Part shown: positions 38,490-50,100 of the stretch, piece by piece
Layout: each line of letters begins with the position of its first letter
Numbering within the stretch: position 1 is the first letter of the stretch
Assembly: GCF_041260155.1 (NCBI RefSeq)
Contig: NC_091931.1
Span: 30,345,041 to 30,409,040, forward strand
Length of the DNA stretch: 64,000 nt
Source: Ptychodera flava
Lineage: Eukaryota > Hemichordata > Enteropneusta > Ptychoderidae
Direction of reading: 5' to 3'
Translations under genes and position numbers: made by a program
The notes under the pieces: model-generated
Told to the model about the DNA's origin: nothing
The model's database searches: none
What the model saw: the letters and a program-made list of their open reading frames with translations, nothing else

Positions 38490-39233
38490 CAATGACTAAT
38501 TTTGCATAGCCCCTGGATAGTCTTCTACCTTATGCCAAAAAAAAAATCGCTATTTGCATCAAATCTACAATTATTTATCTTATTGCGAGGCAAAACCGAT
38601 CATTTTATACTTTCATTCTGGGGTACCGTGCAAATCCTCTCTGTACTTTTGGCGGTGCAATTTGTGTAAATAAACATAACTACAACGTAAGTTTTCTCGC
38701 TGACAAGCACATAATTCAGTTATTGTCGGAGTACATAATTAGTAAAGTGGTATCTAACTTTGAAGTTTAATGGTACACAATTTGCAGGTCTCTAGATATT
38801 TATTGAAAGTGAGATGTTGCATTCACAAGTCCAGCGTACATTTTCATCTGATGATGCTGAATAACTTATAGACTCACGGTGAAAATTGGGGAAACCCAAC
38901 TAGTGTTTTCTTTTCTTTGTTTTCAAATTTGGTTGCTATAAAACAAAGTGGCTGCCACTGAAAGCAACAATCCTAAGGAATATTTCAGAACCTTTGTTGA
39001 ACAGAACACCTTATCCATAACATGAATTCACATAATGCCTATGTTATATTTCTGCTAGTTCCATTCACAATTCAATGTTCATAAATGCAGATAACCCTGG
39101 ACACGTCAAAGTTCACATTTTGTCAGCAGTACATTTTTTTATCAAAGTTGACAGAGCATGCATACTTCACTTTCTTTTACAAACTTTAAAATAGTCTTTA
39201 AGGTGATGGAAACAAACATGTTCATAATTTGTT

Positions 39234-40224
39234 TCAGGCCTAGGTAAGAAATATTAGCAAAGCGTACGGTCCATATCGTCAGGATGGAATTCTAGATAGC
39301 TAAGCTACGAAGTCCCACCTATGAGATGTAAAACACAGATAGTTGATGACAAAATCTAGGTTGTCAAGACGCAATTTTGACGATTTTTCCCGTCATACAT
39401 GCCGTTTCAACATGGCGGCCTAGGATAACGTCGATGCGAAGGCAGCAGTCGTGGTAAGTTTTTACCGTTATTTTTAGTTTTGAAGTGAGAAATCGTGAAA
39501 AAATGTATCGCCTTCCGGGTCAAATATCATGGAAAATGCCCTCGTGAAGTATTTTTGTCGAACGTTTGGTATTTTTAGATAAGATAGATGTTAATTGCGG
39601 ACTGCTGTGGTGCGATATCCATAGAAAACCACGTGCGTATCCGTACAAGTATGGTACACGGTATGGTGCAGTGCAGTGCAATTTAAGATCTCAACTCGTT
39701 GACTTGGTCGTATACAACATGCGACTTCTACCATCTGATCTTTGAGATTACCGTATGTGCAGGGTCTAGCTTATTAAATGGTACTCATGCAAAGTTTGCT
39801 CTATTTCCTATTAGTATTTGCAAAATCGCACAGATCTGCTGGTAGACCCACAGCAGTCCGCAATTAACATCTATCTTCTCTAAAAATACCAAACGTTCGA
39901 CAAAAATACTTCACGAGGGCATTTTCCATGATATTTGACCCGGAAGGCGATACATTTTTCACGATTTCTCACTTCAAAACATAAAAATAACGGTAAAAAC
40001 TTACCACGACTGCTGCCTTCGCATCGACGTTATCTTAGGCCGCCATGTTGAAACGGCATGTATGACGGGAAAAATCGTTCAAAATTGCGTCTTGACAACC
40101 TAGATTTTGTCATCAACTATCTGTGTTTTACATCTCATAGGTGGGACTTCGTAGCTTAGCTATCTAGAATTCCATCCTGACGATATGGACCGTACGCTTT
40201 GCTAATATTTCTTACCTAGGCCTG
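39234..40224. mobile_element. 991-bp foldback element with 8-bp target duplication (hAT-like)
   Basis: Inverted arms of about 377 bases (39234-39610 and 39848-40224) differ by only a few bases; a spacer of about 237 bases separates them. Ends are TCAGGCCTAGGTAAG and CTTACCTAGGCCTG. AATTTGTT lies on both sides (39226-39233, 40225-40232). The 8-bp duplication and CAGG-type ends suit hAT mobilisation. No transposase. Near-identical arms imply a recent insertion or arm homogenisation. Confidence 0.85.
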
Positions 40225-40708
40225 AATTTGTTTTTTGGCCTTTTCTGCCAGCCGTCATTTAGAAATCCTTGATCATACAAATCAGAACGAAGGGAGTCTA
40301 ATGTGTGAGCCTACCCACAATTCTCCTTGATTCATACACAGTGAGACCACTTCTTGACTACAGCAAATTTCTTGTGTACACAGCATGCGATGGTCAATAT
40401 TTCAACAATCTGGCACCATAGTATTGATGCACATGATCTTCTTGATGCACATTCAGAATTATTGGAAAATCAACCCTTTGTCCACGTAGGAGCTATCAAA
40501 TTTGTAAATTTTTCACCAGATATTTTTGACAGCCACGCATACTTCTTTAGATCAGGACTTCTGGGCAAATATTTAATTGGTGTGTTTTTTCCGTAGCGCC
40601 CCCTCGAAAATATTGTGGTATTTTGTCTGCCCCCCCCTAATTTTTCTTGGGAAAAAAATTGGTGCCCCCCTGGAAGTAAATTCTGGACACTCCTTTAGGA
40701 GGCAATTA

Positions 40709-41527
40709 CCGTACTCGTCCGAGTATAAGCCCCTGCTCGTGTATAAGCCCCCCTACTGATTTTAGAGGATTTTAGAAAATGCATTACATCCGTGTATAAG
40801 CCCCTACCCTAGTGTAACTCAAATACAGAAAGGTTAGGAGAGTATTTGGTCATTTAACTTGGTAAAATTAATTTTAGATAATAAAGAAACCATTAAAAGA
40901 TGTTAAAAACGATGGGAAACTGGAGTTCCCTTGACAATATCGTAAGGAAAATGACACGTTTTTCCAGTACTATCTTGATTCTTGACCCTACTCACCCCCC
41001 GTCGCCTAAATAGAATAGTCTCACTCACGTCCGCCATTGTTTATTTTCATTCACGGCCACGATGTTTCATGCTTGAAACATGCAGCTTCTTTTGTTTGAA
41101 GCAATTATCCTTTCATTTGTGAAGACTTTTCCTGGTGACTATTACAGTTTTCACTGCTATGTTGTTGTTTTCACGATATTGGAATATTGAGTTGCCTTTC
41201 CGTTTGGGCAATGCATGCCAGGCTGTTCACAATCACATTACTGTTGATCAGCAGCATACATGACGTCTTTGTTTCAAGTTTGGGTTTTTTTTCGACGCTG
41301 AAATTTCACTTCTGTATTCAGAGATTGTACAATCAATTTCTTTGGATGTGTAAGTTGATTTTGAAAGCGATAGAAAGATCGAGTGGTGTTGAAAAAAATC
41401 GTGCATAAAATTAGCATAAATTAAGCGTCCATGCCAGATAACATGGTGTGCTCGAGTATAAGCCCCTCCCCTAGTTTTACCGCTGTTTAGTGTTGCCGAA
41501 CCGGGGGCTTATACTCGACGAGTACGG
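40709..41527. mobile_element. 819-bp non-autonomous DNA transposon, TA target site
   Basis: Left end CCGTACTCGTCCGAGTATAA and right end TTATACTCGACGAGTACGG are inverted repeats over about 25 bases, with TA on each side (40707-40708, 41528-41529). The terminal TATAAGCCCC motif is repeated internally near 40740, 40795 and 41457. TA duplication suggests the Tc1/mariner/pogo superfamily, but no transposase is present. Confidence 0.75.
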
Positions 41528-41529
41528 TA

Positions 41530-41685
41530 TCAGATATGGACTGTTTTCTTTGAAATACTACACAGAGATAGGGTAAAGTATTTGGCACGCACTAGACACA
41601 GCTAAAGCTTGTATATGAAAAAAGTATTGATCATATTCATAAATTCTAGACGAATATTGCTTGCCATACCCTGTGATGTTAGCAC
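41530..41685 (-). repeat. Inverted copy of 37078-37235
   Basis: Reads on the minus strand as the same block, so about 4.3 kb in unit 2 is bounded by inverted repeats. Confidence 0.65.
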
Positions 41686-41761
41686 ATTAGCACACGTAGT
41701 CAAAGTAGTGTTCATCAAACATTAATATAGCCAGGGGTTGACGTGACATACATGTTATGCG

Positions 41762-41998
41762 CACGTGATGAACTTCGGGCAAACAGCTTCCCCGCCTGCG
41801 CAAGCATCTTACTGTATATAAGAACTGCGTACAAGACAAGTCTTTATGGTGATTGTCCTTCCTGTTGCCACTTTGTCAGACTAGAGAGCTCGAGCTAGGC
41901 AGGGACCAACCGGTCTAGGGTTTACCCCGGTCCCTCTATGTGGTCGATGGTCTATCCCACAAGGTTCATTCACACCTTCTCCAGGAACGACCAGAACG
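41762..41998 (+). promoter_or_regulatory. Putative promoter and 5' non-coding exon of acyltransferase copy 2
   Basis: Counterpart of 25837-26065: CACGTG (41762-41767), the shared GGGCAAACAGCTTCCCCGCC, a good TATA box TATATAAG (41815-41822), and donor-like GAACG/GTAGGT at 41998/41999. The matching acceptor ends at 43494. The TATA is much better here than in copy 1. Confidence 0.45.
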
Positions 41999-42535
41999 GT
42001 AGGTATTTCGCTAACTGGCACCCAATCATTTAAAATTGCATGGCCATTTGCCATCCGTTCAAAACCAAATGTTGTTGACAAAAGCGCTTTGTTGTTCGCA
42101 AGGAAAATGTCATGAACACAATGCGAGAGGTATTGAATCAGTGAGCTCGCCAGCCTGGACAGCAAAGGCTGGGCAAGTGCGATGATTTGTAAAAATTTGT
42201 AATCGCTGGACACCGGACGACCTAATCACATACAATCCGCCGTTGTGGCCGCGTAGAGATCGAGTACTTGGCCCAGGGTGTGCTTCTCGACGTTGCGCTC
42301 TTTAAATGTCTTGGCTACGTGATTATTCTATGTCACAGCCTGGTACGACACACTTTTTTCTCAGTTTATAAGATGCATGTTCAACAAGTTGCTCTCCGTC
42401 CGTGTTCAAAGCATAGGCGCACGACGAATTTTAAAATCACTTGTCAGAATGTTTAATGTTGAAACATGCATTTTATGAACAACTGTGCAAACGGAAATCG
42501 TGCGGCCAGCTTTTCATGAAGGCGCGACATAGGCT

Positions 42536-43260
42536 TTATTATCGGATAATATCGTCTAAAATGTCTAAGTTAGAGAGTTCCAGGAACATGAGACCTAAGT
42601 GATCTAACATGGATAATATTATCGACATTATCCGATAAAACAGCGTTTTTAGAATTTTCCACCCATCAGCTTCTAATATTAGACTCTAACTAAGAAGTTA
42701 GACGATATTATCAATTTTATCCGATATTATCCGATAAAACTGCATGTCAGGCAACCGCCACTTCCCCACTCGTCTAATATCAGACTCTAACTTAGATGTT
42801 AGTGTCTAATATTAGACAAGTGATGTATGGCTGATGCCCATATGCTGTTTTATCGTATAATATAAGTTACAGTCTAATATTAGACAGGTGGGGAAGTGGC
42901 CAATGCCCGACATGCTGTTTTATCGGATAATATTGGATAATATCGATAATATTGTTGAACTTCTAAGTTAGAGTCTAATATTAGAAGGGTCGGTAAATGG
43001 ACGATTCCCAACACTCTGTTTCGAGGGTTACTGTAATCATTAAAGTTGGAGACATAGAAGTGAAAGTAGTCAACTTGTACTGAGATCAGGCTAACACTAT
43101 TTCTCTCACATCCACGTAAACAAATTCACCAAAATATATTGAAGACATTGTTTTATGCTAAATAAAGTTACTTTAATACTTACATTAATGCAAAACTTAT
43201 CAATATGATCCGATAAAACAACATGTCTGGCATCTGCCACTTCCCCATCTTTTAATCGAC
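42536..43260. repeat. Nested palindrome cluster (possible MITE array)
   Basis: Contains four copies of the palindromic core TCTAATATTAGA (near 42672, 42812, 42872, 42973) and several direct and inverted copies of a TTATCCGATAAAAC...CATGTC...CCACTTCCCCA cassette. It has no counterpart in unit 1. It lies inside the putative 5' UTR intron of acyltransferase copy 2. Confidence 0.65.
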
Positions 43261-43604
43261 AGGCTTCTATCAAATATGTAACTTGTACATTTAGTGCCAT
43301 TGGCTCCATTGTGTGTCTGCCGTTTTAATGTGAGGCTGGAGAGATTGCAGTCCTGGTGTACCAATTTTCAGTAGGATGCAAAGATTGCACAGTAAATAAA
43401 CCTTTGTGATTTTCTGTTCTAGAAAAAGTCAGAAAGACAGAATAGATGGCCTGCTTACATGTACTGAATGTAGTTTTGCTGTATTTTTTTGCAGAAAAAA
43501 GTTAAGGCTGCCATTGTTACATCAATCAAGGAAGAGTATTTTCTTTTCACGTGAAGTTGCATATTTGCTGGCTGTTCCTTCAACACTCATGAGCCAAAAA
43601 CATC

Positions 43605-45065
43605 ATGGCTAGCCCATCGCCTGCACCACAGGCTACAGCTAGAAGCGGGACGTCCTTCAACAATGGGAGGAAACTTGGCCCCTTTGAGAGTTGGATGTAT
43701 GAACTCAATAAAAATACGATAGAAATAAATTGTTACATGGCATTTGTGGAGTCACGTACTCCACTGACGCTTAATCTCCTGGAGGAGGCAGCAAAGGTCC
43801 TTCAGAGAAGACACCCCCAGTTTCAAGTGAGAATACTTGAAGATGAAGATGCGCACGGGCAGTCCTACTACTTTGTTCCGATGGAAGACTTGGTGGTAGA
43901 CGTTGACGTGGTTACAGCTGACTGCTGGGAAGATGTCCATGCCATGGAGACCAAAACGCTGTTCGATTTTTCAAGAGGACCATTATGGCGCTTGCGTTTA
44001 CTCAGTTGTAAGGACCAGGAAGCGTCTGAAGATGGAGTTTACAAGAACATCATAGCTACTACATTCAGCCATGCTATCGTAGATGGAAACTGTATCATGA
44101 GGGTCCTAAATGAACTGATGGACATCCTTTCTGCTTTATCTAAAGGTGAGGACGTTGATATGACATGTTATCCACACCTTCCACCAATTGAAGGTCTGTT
44201 CAATATCCAAGAATTTGCATGGTGGAAAAAAATTCTCTACAAAATTCTCTTGAAATTATACTTCCTGCGATCAAAGAGCAATCCATACCTTGAATGCTTT
44301 CCAACAGAAATGTCCAAAAATCCGTCCGTTGTCAAGGAGACCAGGGCCCTCTCCATAGACTTCACAGTAGAAGAAGTGACGAAATTGCGAGAGATATGTC
44401 GTCAACATGGAGCTACTGTGAATGGTGCCACAATGGCAGCAGCTTCCATAGCTGGTTGCAAAATCATGCAGGGAGGAAAACTGAGCTGCAGTCAGACGAT
44501 TCACACAGGTCTGCCAGTGAATATGAGGAGGTACAGCAACCCGCCGCCTGATCCGGACAAGTCTGTGGGGCTATACTGTTCGATGATGCAGCAAGACATT
44601 AAAGTGCCAAAGAACAGTGATTCACGTGCTGAGTTTTGGAAGCTGGCAGCAAAGTGTACAAAGGAAACAAGAGAGAAGTGTCGAAATGGTTGTAAAGAAG
44701 GAAGGGAGTTCATTGAATTTGCCGCATTCCTGAAAAATGGCTTGAAATTGTCAGTGCTTGATTTTCTTGCTTCTGAGCTAGCTGATGAAAAGAATGCAGG
44801 ACGAAGTCGTGAACTTTTCCTTATGTCAAATTTAGGAGATTGTTCATACTTCAAGAAAGATAAACCCCGGGAGTTTGAATTGGTGAAGAGAGTGTGTGCC
44901 TGTGGTGGGTTCAAATATGAGCCTGTGTTTAGCCATTACATCGCCACTATACATGGCAAGATGTTCTGGAGTCTCGCTTATCATACAAATGTGTGCACCA
45001 AAGACCAAGCACAGGAGTACGCTGATGCCATCGCGGAGGTCCTCAGGATGGCTATCAATGATTAA
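43605..45065 (+). CDS. Condensation-type (HxxxDG) acyltransferase, copy 2, single coding exon
   Basis: Also 486 residues and uninterrupted. It differs from copy 1 at 29 positions by my count (94% identical). Catalytic HAIVDG (156-161), DFSRGPLW (121-128), PVNMR (304-308), SNLGD (408-412) and the last 43 residues are unchanged; residues 98-190 are identical. Of the differences, 24 fall in the C-terminal 296 residues, several of them charge changes (E208K, K357E, M358K, A365E, K395E). All motifs needed for catalysis are kept, so both copies look functional; divergence of the C-terminal half could alter substrate choice. Upstream TATA box at 41815; AATAAA at 45165. Product unknown, as for copy 1. 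Confidence 0.85.
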   Translation: MASPSPAPQATARSGTSFNNGRKLGPFESWMYELNKNTIEINCYMAFVESRTPLTLNLLEEAAKVLQRRHPQFQVRILEDEDAHGQSYYFVPMEDLVVDVDVVTADCWEDVHAMETKTLFDFSRGPLWRLRLLSCKDQEASEDGVYKNIIATTFSHAIVDGNCIMRVLNELMDILSALSKGEDVDMTCYPHLPPIEGLFNIQEFAWWKKILYKILLKLYFLRSKSNPYLECFPTEMSKNPSVVKETRALSIDFTVEEVTKLREICRQHGATVNGATMAAASIAGCKIMQGGKLSCSQTIHTGLPVNMRRYSNPPPDPDKSVGLYCSMMQQDIKVPKNSDSRAEFWKLAAKCTKETREKCRNGCKEGREFIEFAAFLKNGLKLSVLDFLASELADEKNAGRSRELFLMSNLGDCSYFKKDKPREFELVKRVCACGGFKYEPVFSHYIATIHGKMFWSLAYHTNVCTKDQAQEYADAIAEVLRMAIND

Positions 45066-45164
45066 ATGCTATGCCAATCCGCGAAATTGCAACTTTCATT
45101 TTTTAAATAATAATAGTACTAAAATGCATTTACTGAATATCCTTGTGATTTGAACAATCAGTTT

Positions 45165-45170
45165 AATAAA
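45165..45170 (+). promoter_or_regulatory. Candidate poly(A) signal, acyltransferase copy 2
   Basis: AATAAA 100 bases past the stop codon. The same place in copy 1 lacks the hexamer. Confidence 0.45.
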
Positions 45171-47193
45171 AATAGAAATATAGCTATTGGACACATTTGA
45201 TTTGAGAAAATCGTTGACTTTTACAAACTGTTAGGTTGCATTGCCCTATGCTAGATCTGTCCGCTACATACTACATCACCCATCCAGAGAGTTTCAAAGA
45301 TGATTGACCTACCTAGCTGGTGTTAACAAATCCATTAGGAAGCTACTGATGACTAATTTGATTTTTACTTTTATAATCTCCAAGTACATTCTACTGTAAT
45401 TCCAGTTTTCCATTTAAATCTATGCAGGGTTCTCCACAAGGGTATTTTAATAATTTTTAGTGGTTGGCAACCCCTCGTTTTTTTCAAGCAGTCCACTAAT
45501 ATGTTAATAACTGTACAAAAAATATACATGTTCACTACAAAAGAATATGCGAATTGTACATTGTTATGTAAATTAGCCACTCCTCTGTCTTTCAAAGCTG
45601 TAGAGAACACACCTATGTGTTTTTTTCCATTTCTATCATTTTTTTAAACTAGTTTTGCAACTAATTTTAGGCCATTAGTCTTCAGGTAATTTGTGCGTTC
45701 AATTGAAAAGAATATGACTACAGTCAAAACGGATGTGCCCTAAAAGAGAACATTTCACCTGGCCAGTGTAGCTTACGATATATATGACTATGTAAATTTG
45801 AATACTAGAAATATTGTATTGCTAAGAATTTGAATTATTGTCATTCATAGTGAAGCAGTGCAAGTTTTATGATAAGGGAAAGTATTTCTGTCAAATGTAC
45901 CAATATATCATTGCATAGGATCTTCATTCCTCACACAAAAAATTTGAAAAAATGTTGTACCGAGAAGACAAAAACTTTACCATGTAAGTAACTTTCAAAG
46001 TTGGTCCACTCAACCTGGTATTGACTGGCAAGAATTTTGAGTATTTCTCACAGAGATTCATTCAATACTGCACAACAGTGGATCGAATCATTGATAGAAA
46101 AAGGGACTTTTGACTTCATGACTTTTTTCCAATTTATTCTTCAAAGTACAATATGCTGTGAAATTACATCAAGATTATCATTGCTGTAATGATTTGAAAT
46201 TTTGCTGTTTTGAAAACGACATAATTACCCTACTGTAATCCAACTAGAAACAATCAACTTTTTGAATTGTATTAAAGTATAATATTCTAGATCTACTCGT
46301 CTCCAAGGCTGATAATTTTTGTTTTAATATTTGTCTGTCTGATTAGCATGATTTCACTTGTTTGAAGTGGTTGCAAAATAGAGCCCAGATGATTATGTGA
46401 TCACTTGTGAATTGACATGATTGGGCAGGCCCCAAGACCTCGGTTCATAGAGGGCAAGTCATACCGGGCGCGAATTCTTTAAAAAAAATTAATGATAGGG
46501 CACATGTTACAAGGATATGAAAGGAAGGGATTCAGAATTTTTTGAGATTTTAGCAAAGGCTAAAATTCTGTCAAGAATGTTAGCAAAGGTGGTAGTAAAC
46601 TTAGGTAGAAAGATTAAGTTTACATCTCAGTTTATTTGCATAGGGTTTCACCGGTGAACGCGTTAACGGTAGTCTATCACAGGGGCTCAGGTCTGTCATG
46701 GGGTAAAATTGTCATCTTATCAGCTGAATGGCAGAATTTCAGACAAAACTGATTATATTGCCAACGTTGATTCAATTCCTTGAGACTTGTCATGGATAAT
46801 ATGAGTAATTCTCATTTGAATCTTTGTTAGCATGTCTAAAAGACACAAATTGTCTAACTGACAATGAGTTTTACATTGATTTTGCACAAAGTCAAATAAG
46901 TAGATTACAAAATAGTTAGTACACCTAATGTTCTGGATATCTGCATCTTATTTAAATATGACAAAATCAGGGCTGTTTATTGATCATTTTCATTTACATG
47001 ATGTGACACAAGGGGGCACACTTTCCTAAAGTATCAAACCGGCCTTTACATTTCAAAGATAGATTTCAGCGGGCAATAAGTGTCAGTGGGTATACTAAAA
47101 ATGGACTTGTGCGAGTTTCTATGAATTTTGCTGACTCTGGTATCATCAGAGAGCCATTATATAGTTATGTCTCATTGAAGTCGTTCAACAATG

Positions 47194-50100
47194 TAAACTG
47201 TCTGTGATGAGTGATGTCTGTCATGAGATGAAAGGTCTATTTACAGAGATAAATGACAAGTCTTTACATCCACTCAAAAAGCAGTAAATAAGAAATCAGG
47301 GGCTGGGCTAAGGTAAAAAGATATTTCATCTGTCAAAGCAGCTTGTAAGAGTTAGCAAAACAAGGCTAAATTTTTGGACGATGAATCGCATTAAATGTTG
47401 AGACTGAGGGAGAGAAAGAATGAATATTGAAAAATGGAAGACATTACAGTCTTAGACTGATTATCCGAATGTCAGGCATTTGTAACACACTGGGAACTGA
47501 CCAGGTGCAGTTCCCAAAAACTGTTGCAATAAAGTTTAAATATAATGTGTCTTTTTTAATTCGTTAAAGAGCTAAGGATCTTGCAATCATAAAGGAATTC
47601 CAGTGGGGATTCAAAGAGATTATCATTTATGACAAGTGCAAAGTTGCTGGAATCTTCTCAGCAATCTTGCTGTAGTACTCCTAGGTAAATTTCCTGAAGC
47701 AGATACCTTACGCAGCTCGATGTCCACTTTGTGTTGCTCTACTGACGTTTCTTTCTCAATTCGTTTTCAATACATCACGTGAACATCTCAATTAGAAAAG
47801 CTGGGAATATTGGCTGTCGGCACAGTCTGTCAAAGAGATGCTTCTATGAGGGAAGGTCAAAAAAGGTGCAACAATAGGCAAAGTTGAAATAAATAATTCC
47901 AAGTGAAGCAGGGAGGAAAAATATTGCTCCTAGGTCTACCTGAATGTTTCATTTAAGATCTTGTCAACTGACACAAACGACTTTTCACGACAAACAAAAT
48001 TCATGAAAAAAGCTCAAAAAAAGTGACTTGTCTCCCTTAAATTACTTTCGTCTTCACTCATTCTTCAGTACATCTCAGGTAATAAATTCAATGTCCATGA
48101 CTGTTGTTTTTTAGAATTGTATCTTTATTTGGACTTTCTGTGAATTTCTGTATAAATATAATTCATAACAGTATCATGATCACTTTTGACAAAAAAACAA
48201 CATGCTGATTTGCCAAAAAAAAAACCCGGGGGGCAAAAAATTGATGAAAAAGTACAGCATGTTGATGGCTCCTGTAACACCTTCTGCTCGTTTGTCAACA
48301 AATAAATATAATACTGCCACCAGTGCACAATTACTAACTACCATTTCCCACAAGATGGAATGTTCCAGGGCTATTCCGCTGTAGGAAGGACAACGTAATT
48401 ATGGTACATCTGAAGGAACTGGCAATCACAGGTCTGCAGATATTTGTTGACTAGATGGCCATTGTCACTAGGTTTGACCTATGACCTAAATATGATATCC
48501 CAGGAGTTGATTTAGCACCTCGTATTGAAATAAAAAGTCTGGTGAAAAGGTAAAAAAATCTTTTGATGGTTTCATCTTTCCTCAGGCAAATCAATTTTCA
48601 TCACTGGAAAAGCACAATGTCTTCTGTCTTTTACATTTTTATTTGAGGTTTGCCCACACTCTGAAGGGGTCAAAGCTTACTACGGTGACAGGTAACATCC
48701 CTTGGTTTGCCCTTTGACCCTTGACCTTGGGTGGGGTAACTCAATCAGAATCACAGCATTGTGCTGATGTATAAAAACTGCACAGAATATAAACATATAC
48801 ATGATGCTTATTAACACCAACCATGGAAAACTTAGGGCTTTAAAAATTGTCTTTACTGACAAAAAACTTGATACCTATTACGGTGTCTAAAAGTAACATC
48901 AACGTCCATTAATAAATGTTAAATTACGATGTATGATAGCTTGACAGTGTCTCAAGTTGCGAGAAAAGTAAAATTAAAAACATAACAAAAGTTCACATGA
49001 ACAAAACATGGCGACAGAAACTGTACTCTTGTCTGTAGTTGCTAGGTTCCTGTGTTAAATACTACATACTTGTACTGACTCTATGATAATAACGAGTCAA
49101 TACTGAGATGCATGTAACACTGTACTTCTTTTTTCTGGACCCCTACTTTTATAATGAACAGGTCCAACCTCCATTGAAAACAGCAGGTTACACCAAAATT
49201 TTGGGGGAGATTCATTACGTCGTGGACCTTATTTTCAAATTATTGCATTTATCCAGGGTTCTGTTCAGGTGACTCACCTGTCACAGGAGAGAACATGATC
49301 CACAATATGATATGCCGAGCTTTTTCTCTTAGCATGCACTTGTACGCTGAAACTCTGATGTACTATGATTAACAGTTACATCTTGAAATTGCAAGCATTT
49401 GTAATTCTTTCCTCACAAAAACCTCAACACGACAGGTGTTTTCTACCCTCAATAATAAATTGAGGCTTCATGTCAAAATTATTGTATATTGAGGAGCAAA
49501 AATTCTCACATGCTGATATCTGAAATTCAAAATGGCTGACAAAGTCTCGGTATAAAACTCTACGAGAAGAACTAATGTCTTTGACAACTAGGCAGTTATC
49601 ATGCACATTTCTTGATAGTTTTCTAAATAACTGAATAATAGTTTCAACGTGGCTAGATGAGAGAAATTTTGAGCTTCTATTTTCTACATTTTTTAATCTT
49701 CGAGAAATGCGTTCAACATTGACTTGAAAGACAAAACTATTTAAACGAATGGATAGATAGAAAAAATTGATTTGATATTGTTTTCGTCTGTAAACAATTA
49801 TGATATGGACAGAAACATGTAATATGTATTGCAGCAGAATTTTGTAAACAGCCACACTGTTACATACAGAGATAGCACTGTCTGAAAAATATATTTTTAT
49901 ATACACAGTGAATTTATCATGAAAAGACAAGCGACTTGTAAATGGGTTGGTTTATCAAAGGCCTGTTTCGACATTTTAAAACCGTACTGATGAATGTTTT
50001 AACGGATATTTTTTGTCTGAAATGCAATCAAGGCCAAGTTTGTAATGTTTGTTTATCTGTCTTCACAGTGGCAGTAATTCAATGTTATCAGCAATGATAG

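Larger units (their letters stand above)
31966..47193. repeat. Tandem segmental duplication, unit 2
   Basis: Begins abruptly at a copy of COQ2's exon-7 3' splice site (CAGATTTACAC versus CAGATATACAC). It ends where similarity to unit 1 stops, just after GTCGTTCAACAATG (31950-31963 in unit 1, about 47179-47192 here). It includes everything from the COQ2 exon copy to the second acyltransferase. Insertions found only here include those at 33691, 38033, 39234, 40709 and 42536. Confidence 0.9.

Noticed and set aside
28271-45065. Retrocopy origin for one acyltransferase copy
   Set aside because: Kilobases of flanking non-coding DNA are duplicated along with the gene, so the second copy arose by DNA duplication rather than reverse transcription.
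49424-49930. 168-codon minus-strand frame
   Set aside because: AT-rich, no domain or splice context; lies 3' of SH3RF1 and is most likely chance.
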